Shown piece after piece: positions 34,957-43,383 of a stretch of 64,000 nucleotides of DNA. The stretch's first letter is position 1. Each line of letters opens with the position of its first letter. Location: positions 110,461 through 174,460 of the forward strand of contig CAVIJT010000007.1 in assembly GCA_963643465.1 (NCBI GenBank). The letters are read 5' to 3'. Under the pieces are notes generated by a model. The model saw only the letters and a list, made by a program, of their open reading frames with translations, made no database searches and was not told the DNA's origin. The position numbers and the translations under genes were made by a program. Source of the DNA: CAG-411 sp963643465. GTDB taxonomy: Bacteria > Bacillota > Clostridia > Lachnospirales > Lachnospiraceae.

Positions 34957-36120
34957 ATGGAAGTATATTTAGACAATGCAGCAACCACTATGCCTTTTCA
35001 AGAAGTGCGTGATATTATGATGGAAACGATGGAAAAAGAATACGGAAATCCATCCTCCATGCACATGAAAGGAGTGGAGGCAGAAAAATATGTAAAGCAG
35101 GCACGAAAAATAATTGCCAAAAATATGAAAGTAGAAGAAAAAGAAATTATCTTTACTTCTGGAGGAACGGAAGCTAACAATCAGGCACTTATTGGCAGTG
35201 CTTTGGCGAATGCCCGAAAAGGAAAACATATCATTACAACTAGAATTGAACACGCCTCTGTCCATAATCCTCTTTTATTTCTGGAAGAACAGGGATTTCG
35301 TATCAGCTTTATATCCGTAGACGAAAATGGAGCTGTAAACATGGAAGAACTTCTCAATGAAATTTGTGATGACACCATCTTAATTTCTATCATGTATGTA
35401 AATAATGAGATTGGTACCATAGAAGATATTGCTTCCATCGGAAAAGCCATTAAAAACAAAAAACCAGATATTTTATTTCATGTGGATGCCATACAGGCAT
35501 TTGGTAAATTGAAAATATATCCAAAGAAGCTAGGTATTGATTTATTATCCGTCAGCGGACATAAAATCCATGGACCTAAAGGAATTGGATTTTTATATAT
35601 AAAAGATAAAACGAAAATCAAACCATACATTTACGGAGGAGGCCAACAAAACGGATTACGGTCTGGTACAGAGAACGTTCCTGGAATTGCTGGTCTTGGA
35701 AAAGCAGTAGAGTGTATTTACAAAAAACATGATGAAACCCAAAATACACTTTATAACTTAAAAGAATATTTTGTAGAACAGTTAAAACAAATAGAAGATA
35801 TTACCGTCAATGGAGTATCCAATATCTCTATTCTGGAAACCGCTCCTCATGTAGTAAGCGTTACTGCTCATGGTGTTCGTAGCGAAGTATTACTTCACGC
35901 ATTGGAAGATAGGGGAGTGTATGTATCATCCGGTTCCGCCTGTTCCTCAAATCATCCTGCTTTAAGCGGAACTTTACAGGCGATTGGTCTTGATAAAGCA
36001 GCCATAGAAGGAACCATACGATTTAGTTTTTCTGTATTTACTACAAAAGAAGAATTAGATTATGCAATAAACGCACTAAAAGAACTTTTACCAGTTCTTC
36101 GAAAATATATACGAAAATAG
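34957..36120 (+). CDS. Cysteine desulfurase (NifS/IscS-like)
   Basis: A PLP enzyme that removes sulfur from cysteine and holds it as a persulfide. The 387-residue protein has EVYLDNAATT at the start, TSGGTEANNQA, the PLP Lys203 in SGHKIHGPKG, and the persulfide Cys329 in SSGSACSS. The Cys loop is long, as in IscS-type enzymes. The ATG at 34957 follows CGGAGGATATC. thiI follows at 75 bases, so it is the likely sulfur donor for ThiI and 4-thiouridine in tRNA. It may also feed the SufCB system elsewhere in the window. Confidence 0.93.
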   Translation: MEVYLDNAATTMPFQEVRDIMMETMEKEYGNPSSMHMKGVEAEKYVKQARKIIAKNMKVEEKEIIFTSGGTEANNQALIGSALANARKGKHIITTRIEHASVHNPLLFLEEQGFRISFISVDENGAVNMEELLNEICDDTILISIMYVNNEIGTIEDIASIGKAIKNKKPDILFHVDAIQAFGKLKIYPKKLGIDLLSVSGHKIHGPKGIGFLYIKDKTKIKPYIYGGGQQNGLRSGTENVPGIAGLGKAVECIYKKHDETQNTLYNLKEYFVEQLKQIEDITVNGVSNISILETAPHVVSVTAHGVRSEVLLHALEDRGVYVSSGSACSSNHPALSGTLQAIGLDKAAIEGTIRFSFSVFTTKEELDYAINALKELLPVLRKYIRK

Positions 36121-36195
36121 TAGCTTTTTCGTTAGCGTTCACTATATTTTTAGTAGAAAACCAATACTGATAAACCAAAAGAAAGGAACGGATTT

Positions 36196-37383
36196 ATGTT
36201 ATATAAAGCATTTTTAATAAAATATGCCGAGATTGGCATTAAAGGAAAGAACCGCTATTTGTTTGAAAATGCCCTCTGCAAGCAAATTAAAATTGCATTA
36301 TCCAGAGTAGAAGGTGCATTTGAAGTAACGAAAGAAATGGGACGAATTTATGTAAACGCATTGGAAGATTATGATTACGACGAAGTCATTGAGGCATTGC
36401 AATGTGTATTCGGAATTGTGGCTATTTGTCCTGTAAAAATTGTAGAAAGCACCGAATGGGATACTGTAGTAGCAGAAACAAAATCTTACGTGGCAGCAGT
36501 ATACGAAGACCGAAACTTCACTTTTAAAGTTGCTGCTAAACGTGGTGACAAGGATTATCCAAGAACTTCTCCTGAAATTTGTATGGATATGGGTGCCGAG
36601 TTATTAGATGCTTTTCCTGAAATGAAAGTAGATATTCACAATCCAGAAGTAGTAATTACAGTAGAAGTTCGCGGAAAAACATATATTTATTCCGTAGTTG
36701 TTCCTGGACTTGGTGGCCTACCTGTAGGAACTGGCGGAAAAGCCATGGTATTATTATCCGGCGGAATTGACAGTCCTGTTGCAAGCTATATGATAGCAAA
36801 GCGTGGCGTTCAAATAGATGCCGTCTATTTTCATGCACCACCTTACACAAGTGAACGTGCCAAACAAAAAGTCATTGACCTTGCTACACAGGTTGCCAAA
36901 TACACTGGTCCAATCCGTTTACATGTGGTGAACTTTACAGATATCCAGATGTACATTTACGATCAGTGTCCACACGATCAACTTACTATTATCATGAAAC
37001 GATACATGATGCGAATTGCACAGGCACTTGGAGAAAAAGATAATTGTCAGGCACTTGTTACCGGAGAAAGTATTGGACAGGTTGCCAGCCAAACCATGCA
37101 GAGTATGGCAGTTATTGAAAATGCTTGTGACATCCCTGTGTATCGTCCTGTTATCGCATTTGACAAACAGGATATCGTAAACATTGCTGAAAAAATTGGA
37201 ACTTTTGAAATTTCTATTCAGCCTTACGAAGATTGTTGTACCACCTTTGTGGCAAAACATCCTGTTACAAAACCTACTTTAAGTTCTATTGAGAAATCAG
37301 AGACACATTTAACAGAAAAAATAGATGAAATGTTCCAAACAGCTTTAGATACTGTGGAAATACTAACCATAACACAAGAATAA
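36196..37383 (+). CDS. thiI: tRNA 4-thiouridine synthase ThiI
   Basis: Activates U8 of tRNA with ATP and inserts sulfur; some members also act in thiamine biosynthesis. The 395-residue protein has an N-terminal ferredoxin-like plus THUMP region, then the PP-loop LLSGGIDSPVASYMI (about 192-206) and VTGESIGQVASQT. It has no C-terminal rhodanese domain, as is common in Gram-positives. A YEDCCTTF motif near residue 345 contains the candidate sulfur-carrying cysteine. The ATG at 36196 follows AAAGGAACGG. Confidence 0.95.
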   Translation: MLYKAFLIKYAEIGIKGKNRYLFENALCKQIKIALSRVEGAFEVTKEMGRIYVNALEDYDYDEVIEALQCVFGIVAICPVKIVESTEWDTVVAETKSYVAAVYEDRNFTFKVAAKRGDKDYPRTSPEICMDMGAELLDAFPEMKVDIHNPEVVITVEVRGKTYIYSVVVPGLGGLPVGTGGKAMVLLSGGIDSPVASYMIAKRGVQIDAVYFHAPPYTSERAKQKVIDLATQVAKYTGPIRLHVVNFTDIQMYIYDQCPHDQLTIIMKRYMMRIAQALGEKDNCQALVTGESIGQVASQTMQSMAVIENACDIPVYRPVIAFDKQDIVNIAEKIGTFEISIQPYEDCCTTFVAKHPVTKPTLSSIEKSETHLTEKIDEMFQTALDTVEILTITQE

Positions 37384-37388
37384 AAATA

Positions 37389-37420
37389 GAAAAAAAAGGC
37401 TGTTGCATTACTGCAACAGC
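37389..37420. terminator. Terminator for the HPr-like gene (minus strand)
   Basis: GCTGTTGCA (37398-37406) pairs with TGCAACAGC (37411-37419). The A-run at 37390-37396 is a U-run for the minus-strand transcript. It may also limit thiI readthrough. Confidence 0.75.
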
Positions 37421-37442
37421 TTCACTTTGGCTAAATTACCAA

Positions 37443-37673
37443 TTAGTCAACAATATATGGTTTTAATGCCTCTAAAATGGCATCTGTATCTTCACCATGA
37501 ATGTTCAAATCAATTGTATTTGATAAATCTAAGCTGAAAATACCCATAATAGACTTTGCATCGATTACATATCTTCCAGATACTAAATCGAAATCAGAGT
37601 CAAACTTTGTAACTTCGTTGACAAAAGACTTAACTTTGTCAATTGAGTTTAATGAAATCTTAACTGTCTTCAT
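37443..37673 (-). CDS. HPr-like protein lacking the phosphorylatable histidine
   Basis: A 76-residue protein with the HPr length and fold pattern. The GRYVIDAKSIMGIFSLDLS stretch matches the region around the regulatory Ser46 of HPr (SIMG). The active-site loop, normally near residue 15 with His in a LHARPA-like motif, reads LNSIDKVKSF and has no histidine. It therefore cannot carry phosphate from enzyme I, but could still be phosphorylated on the SIMG serine or bind regulators. The ATG at 37673 follows GGGAGGAACC. It is a single-gene unit with its own promoter and terminator. Confidence 0.82.
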   Translation of the reverse strand: MKTVKISLNSIDKVKSFVNEVTKFDSDFDLVSGRYVIDAKSIMGIFSLDLSNTIDLNIHGEDTDAILEALKPYIVD

Positions 37674-37712
37674 AATAGGTTCCTCCCATTTACTTTTATT
37701 ATGTACATTTAT

Positions 37713-37741
37713 ATACTACTGTTTATGGCTGAAAAAGTCAA
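37713..37741 (-). promoter_or_regulatory. Promoter of the HPr-like gene
   Basis: On the minus strand TTGACT (37741-37736), a 17-base spacer, then TAGTAT (37718-37713). It lies about 40 bases upstream of the start. Confidence 0.6.
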
Positions 37742-37862
37742 TAATAAAAGTGAAATATTTTGGCAAAAATAACAAATACTGAAGTAAAAATCCACAAACT
37801 ATGTAGCAAAACCAACGATATAATTCATAATTGAAAATTATAGAAAGAAAGCAGGTGTCCCC

Positions 37863-39215
37863 TTGAACACAAACAAAGGATATGTTGCCTTTTTAACCTT
37901 AGGCTGTAAAGTGAATACCTATGAGACAAATGCCATGACGCTACTATTCAAAGAGGCCGGCTATACTGTCGTAGATTTTTCAGAAAAAGCGGATATTTAT
38001 ATTATAAATACCTGTTCTGTTACAAACATGGCAGACCGAAAATCCCGTCAAATGCTCCACAAAGCCAAAAAGAAAAATCCAGATGCAGTAGTAGTAGCCG
38101 CCGGATGTTATGTACAAGCTGCTAAAGAGTTATTAGAACAGGACGAAGCCATAGATGTAATCATTGGAAATAGTCAAAAACATCGTATTGTAGAAATGGT
38201 AGAAGAATATCTGGCAGACCACAGCCACCGTTCCTTTATTGTAGATGTCAGTAACAATCCACCTTATGAAACCATGCACATTGAAGATGCGGGTGATCGT
38301 ACACGAGCTTGCATTAAGATCCAGGATGGCTGCAATCAATTTTGTTCTTACTGTATCATCCCCTATACAAGAGGAAGAGTTCGCAGCCGAAAAGAAGAAG
38401 ATATTTTATCAGAAATAGAATTGTTAGTTTCTAACGGATATAAAGAATTTGTTTTAAATGGAATTCACCTTTCTTCTTATGGCGCAGATGAACAGAATAA
38501 AGATTTTATCAAATTAGAAGGAAAGCCACTTCTTCGCATCATTGAAAAAATAAATGCCATTGATGGGGTAAAACGAATTCGTCTAGGCTCTTTAGAACCA
38601 CGTATCATTACAGAAGAATTTGTATCTACATTAAGCACCTATGAAAAAGTTTGCCCGCATTTTCATTTATCTTTGCAAAGTGGCTGTGACGACACCCTAA
38701 AAAGAATGAATCGAAAATACAATACCCAAGAATTTTTGTCAGGATGCAATATTCTAAGAAAATATTATAAAAATCCAGCAATTACCACAGATGTAATTGT
38801 GGGATTTCCAGGTGAAACCAAAGAAGAATTTGCACTTACTGAAGAATTTTTAGCCAAAGTAGAATTTGCCCAAATGCACATTTTTAAATTCTCCGTTCGA
38901 AAAGGCACCCGTGCAGAGCAAATGACTCCTCAAATCCCAGAGCAAACCAAAAATGAACGCAGTAATGTATTGTTACAATTAGATAAACAAATGCAAGCTA
39001 GGTATCACCAAACATTTTATCAACAAAAAGAACCTGTATTATTTGAGGAATATACAAAAATTAATGGAATAGAATATGCCATTGGACATAACGAGCGATA
39101 TGTAAAAATTGCCGTTCCAAAAGAGGAAACATCAAACACATGGCTAAATGAAATCATTCCTGTTACCATAGAAAAAAATCTTACAGATGACATATTGCTT
39201 GGAAAAATAGGTTGA
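37863..39215 (+). CDS. mtaB: tRNA N6-threonylcarbamoyladenosine methylthiotransferase MtaB
   Basis: Radical-SAM enzyme that adds a methylthio group to t6A37 of tRNA. The TTG at 37863 follows AAGCAGGTGTCC. The 450-residue protein has the UPF0004 domain with its three cluster cysteines (LGCKVN, NTCSVTN, AGCYVQ) and the radical-SAM CxxxCxxC in GCNQFCSYCIIPYTRG. A DVIVGFPGET motif and a C-terminal TRAM-like region follow. GCKVNTYE is typical of MtaB rather than MiaB. It stands between the HPr-like gene and ireB. Confidence 0.94.
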   Translation: MNTNKGYVAFLTLGCKVNTYETNAMTLLFKEAGYTVVDFSEKADIYIINTCSVTNMADRKSRQMLHKAKKKNPDAVVVAAGCYVQAAKELLEQDEAIDVIIGNSQKHRIVEMVEEYLADHSHRSFIVDVSNNPPYETMHIEDAGDRTRACIKIQDGCNQFCSYCIIPYTRGRVRSRKEEDILSEIELLVSNGYKEFVLNGIHLSSYGADEQNKDFIKLEGKPLLRIIEKINAIDGVKRIRLGSLEPRIITEEFVSTLSTYEKVCPHFHLSLQSGCDDTLKRMNRKYNTQEFLSGCNILRKYYKNPAITTDVIVGFPGETKEEFALTEEFLAKVEFAQMHIFKFSVRKGTRAEQMTPQIPEQTKNERSNVLLQLDKQMQARYHQTFYQQKEPVLFEEYTKINGIEYAIGHNERYVKIAVPKEETSNTWLNEIIPVTIEKNLTDDILLGKIG

Positions 39216-39293
39216 TATTTCTTGTCATTTATATTATCATATAGTTATTGATTATTGTTCGGATAAAAAGATAATTGAAGAGAGGTAACAAAC

Positions 39294-39560
39294 ATGAACG
39301 AGATAAGCCATACACAATATTTTCAAGCGCAAAAAGCGCCCGAAGTACAAGTTAAAGACATTATCACTGAAGTATACAACGCTTTAGACGAAAAAGGATA
39401 TAACCCTGTAAGTCAAATTGTAGGTTATGTAATGTCAGGAGATCCAACTTATATTACCAGTTATAATGGTGCGCGCAGTTTAATTATGAAAGTAGAGAGA
39501 GATGAGATCATCGAAGAATTATTAGGTGATTACATCGAGAGAAACCTAAAAGGAAACTAA
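39294..39560 (+). CDS. ireB: IreB family regulatory phosphoprotein (UPF0297)
   Basis: An 88-residue small protein with the family core DIITEVYNALDEKGYNPVSQIVGY, SGDPTYITSYNGARSLI and a final helix pair. In Enterococcus, IreB is the substrate of the membrane kinase IreK and controls cephalosporin resistance. That kinase is not adjacent here, although another Ser/Thr kinase occurs at 52.5 kb. The ATG at 39294 follows GAGAGGTAAC. The order ireB-ruvX-DUF1292 is a standard Firmicute group. Confidence 0.93.
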   Translation: MNEISHTQYFQAQKAPEVQVKDIITEVYNALDEKGYNPVSQIVGYVMSGDPTYITSYNGARSLIMKVERDEIIEELLGDYIERNLKGN

Positions 39561-39581
39561 ACCAAAGAAGGACGTGTATTT

Positions 39582-40007
39582 ATGAGAATTATGGGGCTTG
39601 ATTATGGTTCTGTCACAGTCGGTGTTGCCATCAGTGATGAGTTATTATTGACTGCACAGGGAATTGAAGTTATTCGTCGAAAACAGGAGAACAAACTTCG
39701 CCAGTCACTTGCCCGCATAGAACAATTAATTGATGAGTACCGAGTGGAAAAAATCGTACTTGGTTATCCGAAAAATATGAACAATACCATAGGAGACCGT
39801 TGTAGAAAGACAGAAGAGTTCGCAGCTATGCTGGAACGAAGAACCGGACTTGAGGTGATTTTGTTCGATGAACGTCTGTCTACGGTTTCCGCTCACAATG
39901 CCATGATTGAAGGAAATGTGAGAAGAGAACAAAGATACGAAGTGGTCGATAAAGTAGCGGCTGTTTTTATTCTACAAAATTATTTAGATATGTTAGCAAA
40001 CATGTAG
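39582..40007 (+). CDS. ruvX: Putative Holliday junction resolvase (RuvX/YqgF)
   Basis: A 141-residue RNase H-fold nuclease family member, also linked to 16S rRNA 5'-end maturation. Motifs: MGLDYGSVTVGVAISDE at the N-terminus with the catalytic Asp, VLGYPKNMNNTIG, and LFDERLSTVSAHNAMIEG near 105. The C-terminal KVAAVFILQNYLD helix closes the fold. The ATG at 39582 follows GAAGGACG. It is 21 bases from ireB. Confidence 0.94.
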   Translation: MRIMGLDYGSVTVGVAISDELLLTAQGIEVIRRKQENKLRQSLARIEQLIDEYRVEKIVLGYPKNMNNTIGDRCRKTEEFAAMLERRTGLEVILFDERLSTVSAHNAMIEGNVRREQRYEVVDKVAAVFILQNYLDMLANM

Positions 40008-40207
40008 TTTTCCTTTACGAGAATTACATGATTATCCAATGAAAAAACCATTAATCTTCGGAAATATTTTCTGTATAGCGTAAAAGCAAAAGACAAAAAC
40101 TAAGTAAAGGCTGTTTTTTTGCTTTTATATCTATGCACAGACAACTAATAAATAGAAAACTGTAAAATAGTTACGAAGGGTATGTTTAGCAGAATAGAGG
40201 AATAGAC

Positions 40208-40468
40208 ATGGAAGATAAGCAGATGATTACATTTACATTAGAGGATGGAACGGATGTCCAATTAGAAGTATTGGAAGAAACCAAAATTAATGGAGTAAAC
40301 TATTTACTCGTAGTAGATATACAAGAGGAAGATACTGCTATCATTTTGCGGGAAGATACCACAGATGAACAAGATATTATTTATACACCAGTAGAAGACG
40401 ACAACGAATTACAAGCATTATCGAAAGTATTTGCAGAGTTACTGGAAGATGTGGAATTTGAGAAATAG
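40208..40468 (+). CDS. DUF1292 protein
   Basis: A small acidic protein of 86 residues with the DUF1292 pattern (MITFTLEDGTDVQLEVLEE, NYLLV, then an acidic tail ELQALSKVFAELLEDVEF). The function of the family is unknown. It usually follows ruvX, as here. The gap of 200 bases from ruvX holds an AT-rich weak hairpin (AAAAGCAAAA/TTTTTGCTTTT, about 40082-40125). The ATG at 40208 follows AGAGGAATAG. Confidence 0.85.
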   Translation: MEDKQMITFTLEDGTDVQLEVLEETKINGVNYLLVVDIQEEDTAIILREDTTDEQDIIYTPVEDDNELQALSKVFAELLEDVEFEK

Positions 40469-40556
40469 AACTTTATGTTCTTTTGATAGATAGAAGAGTA
40501 CGGACACGATTTTTACGTATGTATGTAGTTGAATTTTATAGAACGATTTTATTGCA

Positions 40557-40585
40557 GCAAAACCAGTGATACTGGTGTTTTTTGC
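40557..40585 (+). terminator. Rho-independent terminator after the DUF1292 gene
   Basis: ACCAGT (40562-40567) pairs with ACTGGT (40571-40576), followed by TTTTTT. The stem is short but the T-run is clear. Confidence 0.65.
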
Positions 40586-40604
40586 GTGCCTAAATTACGA
40601 TTAT

Positions 40605-40655
40605 ACCGGGAGCATTGCAAGCATGAAACATTCCCGGTTAAAGCAATGTTTTTGG
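40605..40655 (+). promoter_or_regulatory. Alternative hairpins in the RNase J leader
   Basis: ACCGGGA (40605-40611) can pair with TCCCGGT (40632-40638). A second pairing, AAACATT (40626-40632) with AATGTTT (40645-40651), is followed by TT. The second uses the right arm of the first as its loop, so the two cannot form together. This looks like a weak attenuator, but could be chance. Confidence 0.3.
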
Positions 40656-40748
40656 AGCATATTTTTAATAAAAGCACACTAATAGCATAGTGTTTTTTAT
40701 GCCATACGTAATTGTTACCTGTCCAGATTATGATGGAGGTGCATTTTT

Positions 40749-42419
40749 TTGAAAGGCAAAAAAGTAACAGATAAAGGGATAAAAATTATTCCTTTAGGTG
40801 GTTTAGAGCAAATTGGTATGAACATCACAGCTTTTGAGTACGAAGATAGCATTATTGTGGTGGACTGTGGATTATCTTTTCCAGATGATGATATGTTAGG
40901 AATCGATTTAGTAATTCCCGATGTCACATATTTAAAAGAAAACAGAGAGAAAGTAAAAGGATTTATTATCACCCACGGACATGAAGACCACATCGGAAGT
41001 CTTCCTTATGTGTTAAAAGAACTCAATGTTCCGATTTATGCTACAAAATTGACAATCGGTATTATTGAAAATAAATTAAAAGAACACAATTTGATGAAAA
41101 CTACCAAACGAAAAGTAATTAAATACGGACAATCCATCAATTTAGGTTGTTTCCGTATTGAATTTATTCGAACCAATCACAGTATTGCAGATGCGGCTGC
41201 TTTAGCTATTTATTCGCCAGCCGGAATTATTGTACACACTGGTGATTTTAAAGTCGATTATACTCCAGTATTTGGAGAACCTATTGATTTGCAAAGATTT
41301 GCAGAAATTGGTAAAAAAGGTGTTCTTGCCCTTATGGCAGATAGTACCAATGTAATGCGTCCTGGTTTTACCATGTCAGAACGTACCGTTGGAAAGACCT
41401 TTGAAAATATTTTTGCAGATAACACCACAAGCAGAATCATTGTGGCTACTTTTGCATCAAACGTAGACCGTGTGCAACAGATTATCAATTCCGCAGCCAA
41501 ATATAAGAGAAAAGTAGTTGTGGAAGGTCGTAGTATGGTAAATATCATTGGAACTGCCAATGAACTTGGATATCTGAATGTACCAGAAGGCACATTAATT
41601 GATATTGAAGAAATGAAGAATTACACAGATGAACAGTTAGTATTAATTACAACTGGAAGTCAAGGCGAATCTATGGCAGCCCTATCCAGAATGGCCGCAT
41701 CTATTCATAGAAAAGTAACCATTCAACCGGGAGATGTAATTGTATTTAGTTCTTCACCAATTCCTGGTAACGAGAAATCCGTATCTCGCGTTATCAATGA
41801 ATTATCACAAAAAGGAGCAAAGGTAATTTACCAAAATACACATGTTTCCGGACATGCTTGTCAAGAAGAGCTAAAACTGATTTATGCTTTGACAAAACCA
41901 AAATATGCAATTCCAGTACACGGTGAATATCGTCATTTAAGCACACACAGCGAACTTGCTCAGGAAATGGGTATTCCAAAGGAAAACGTTGTGTTAATGC
42001 GTTCCGGCGATGTGCTTGAGATTTCAGAAGAAAGTGCTAAGATTGTAGATCATGTACCAGCACAGGGTATTCTTGTAGATGGATTAGGTGTCGGTGATGT
42101 TGGTAATATTGTTCTTCGTGATAGACAACATTTGTCAGAGAACGGCTTAATTATTATTGTTGTTACACTAGAAAAATACAGCAACCAAATACTTTCTGGA
42201 CCAGATATTGTTTCAAGAGGTTTCGTCTATGTTAGAGAATCGGAAAACTTGATGGAAGAAGCCAGAGAAGTTGTCAATGACGCATTGGATCGTTGCCTAG
42301 AATCTAATGTTACAGATTGGGGAAAGATAAAAACAGAAATTAAAGATACTTTAAGTGATTACTTATGGAAAAAGACCAAACGTAATCCGATGATTTTACC
42401 AATCATCATGGAAGTATAA
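40749..42419 (+). CDS. rnj: Ribonuclease J
   Basis: A metallo-beta-lactamase/beta-CASP ribonuclease with endo- and 5'-exonuclease activity in mRNA decay and rRNA maturation. The TTG at 40749 follows ATGGAGGTGC. The 556-residue protein has the zinc motif THGHEDHIG (about residues 76-84), VHTGDFKVD, the beta-CASP region (ADSTNVMRPG, TTGSQGESMAALSRMA), and VHGEYRH. The C-terminal about 100 residues fit the RNase J dimer domain. Hairpins in its leader and just after its stop may be targets of its own processing. Confidence 0.95.
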   Translation: MKGKKVTDKGIKIIPLGGLEQIGMNITAFEYEDSIIVVDCGLSFPDDDMLGIDLVIPDVTYLKENREKVKGFIITHGHEDHIGSLPYVLKELNVPIYATKLTIGIIENKLKEHNLMKTTKRKVIKYGQSINLGCFRIEFIRTNHSIADAAALAIYSPAGIIVHTGDFKVDYTPVFGEPIDLQRFAEIGKKGVLALMADSTNVMRPGFTMSERTVGKTFENIFADNTTSRIIVATFASNVDRVQQIINSAAKYKRKVVVEGRSMVNIIGTANELGYLNVPEGTLIDIEEMKNYTDEQLVLITTGSQGESMAALSRMAASIHRKVTIQPGDVIVFSSSPIPGNEKSVSRVINELSQKGAKVIYQNTHVSGHACQEELKLIYALTKPKYAIPVHGEYRHLSTHSELAQEMGIPKENVVLMRSGDVLEISEESAKIVDHVPAQGILVDGLGVGDVGNIVLRDRQHLSENGLIIIVVTLEKYSNQILSGPDIVSRGFVYVRESENLMEEAREVVNDALDRCLESNVTDWGKIKTEIKDTLSDYLWKKTKRNPMILPIIMEV

Positions 42420-42425
42420 TGAGCT

Positions 42426-42454
42426 GCTACAGTTGGCTTTGCGCTAACTGTAGC
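42426..42454 (+). terminator. Stem-loop after the RNase J gene
   Basis: GCTACAGTT (42426-42434) pairs with AACTGTAGC (42446-42454). There is no T-run. A second AT-rich hairpin (ATATCTG/CAGATAT) follows at about 42464-42492. Confidence 0.5.
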
Positions 42455-42546
42455 AAACCTTTCATATCTGTTCAAATTTGTGAGCAGATATAAAAAATAG
42501 TTTCAACAGAACTATTTATAAGGTTCCATGAGGAGGAGGAAGTGCT

Positions 42547-42885
42547 ATGAATAATGTAATGCAGCAAACGGACCATTTAGTAGAAGCAATTCACGCCAGC
42601 AACGAATATACACAGTATCAAATGCTACAAAATGCCATTTCCAAAGACGGCAATGTATATGCTAGGCTTAATGAATTTCGCAGAAGAAATTTTGAAATCC
42701 AGATGAACAATTCTGACAATTCCATTGATGAATGTGCAAATCTTCGTCAAGAATATGCAGATGTTCTCAATCGTGGTGAAGTCAAAGATTTTCTATCTGC
42801 AGAGCAGCGATATATTAAGATGCTTCGTAAGATGTATCACAAATTAGAAACCCAACTGCATGTTAATATTAACTTTTTAGAATAA
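42547..42885 (+). CDS. YlbF/YmcA-family protein
   Basis: A 112-residue helical protein of the YlbF (DUF964) family. The pattern of amphipathic helices (TDHLVEAIHASNEYTQYQMLQNAI, LNEFRRRNFEIQMN) and the C-terminal AEQRYIKMLRKMYHKLE fit. In Bacillus, YlbF, YmcA and YaaT form a complex that directs RNase Y-dependent mRNA processing. Placement right after RNase J fits an RNA-decay theme, though this is inference. The ATG at 42547 follows GGAGGAGGAAG. Confidence 0.85.
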   Translation: MNNVMQQTDHLVEAIHASNEYTQYQMLQNAISKDGNVYARLNEFRRRNFEIQMNNSDNSIDECANLRQEYADVLNRGEVKDFLSAEQRYIKMLRKMYHKLETQLHVNINFLE

Positions 42886-42900
42886 GTAAGGGAGTCATTC

Positions 42901-43374
42901 ATGGCAGGAAACACCAATTATTATACAAAAACAATTAAAGAACACACAAACACTTTGACCCCTTTTTCGGACAGAAATAAGGAGGACCCATTAAAAATAC
43001 AGGCAGCCAAGTTTTTTGTACACATTTTACTGACTGTAATTTTTTATAGTGTAGTCGTTATTACTGTGTGCAAATTAGGGAAGATGGCATATAATTTCAC
43101 TTATCCTATCTTTGGTTCTTCAACAGTAACTGCTGCCGAAGGAAAGGATGTCAAGATAACCATTACAGAGGGTGAGAGTCTTACTTCCATTATTCAAGAT
43201 TTAAAGAGCAAGCATGTTATTGAAAATGAAACCAGTTTTCAGATTCGTTGCAAATTATCTCTTACCAAATACAAAACCATTCTTCCTGGTACTTATACAT
43301 TAAACACTTCCCAAAGTTACGGGGAAATTATAGATATATTGACTGCAACTGATGAAGAAAGCACAGAAGAATAG
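42901..43374 (+). CDS. MltG-like protein with LysM-like domain only
   Basis: A 157-residue protein: a cytoplasmic N-terminus, one membrane helix (about 41-62), then a single domain (DVKITITEGESLTSIIQDLKSK, ...ILPGTYTLNTSQSYGEIIDIL). That domain matches the N-terminal LysM-like part of endolytic transglycosylase MltG. The catalytic YceG domain, which would follow, is absent; the gene stops at a normal TAG. It precedes trmR and a U32 gene, the place where full mltG sits in Bacillus (mltG-yrrM-yrrN-yrrO). It is thus a shortened relative, possibly a wall-binding or regulatory protein. Confidence 0.8.
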   Translation: MAGNTNYYTKTIKEHTNTLTPFSDRNKEDPLKIQAAKFFVHILLTVIFYSVVVITVCKLGKMAYNFTYPIFGSSTVTAAEGKDVKITITEGESLTSIIQDLKSKHVIENETSFQIRCKLSLTKYKTILPGTYTLNTSQSYGEIIDILTATDEESTEE

Positions 43375-43383
43375 AGGATAATT

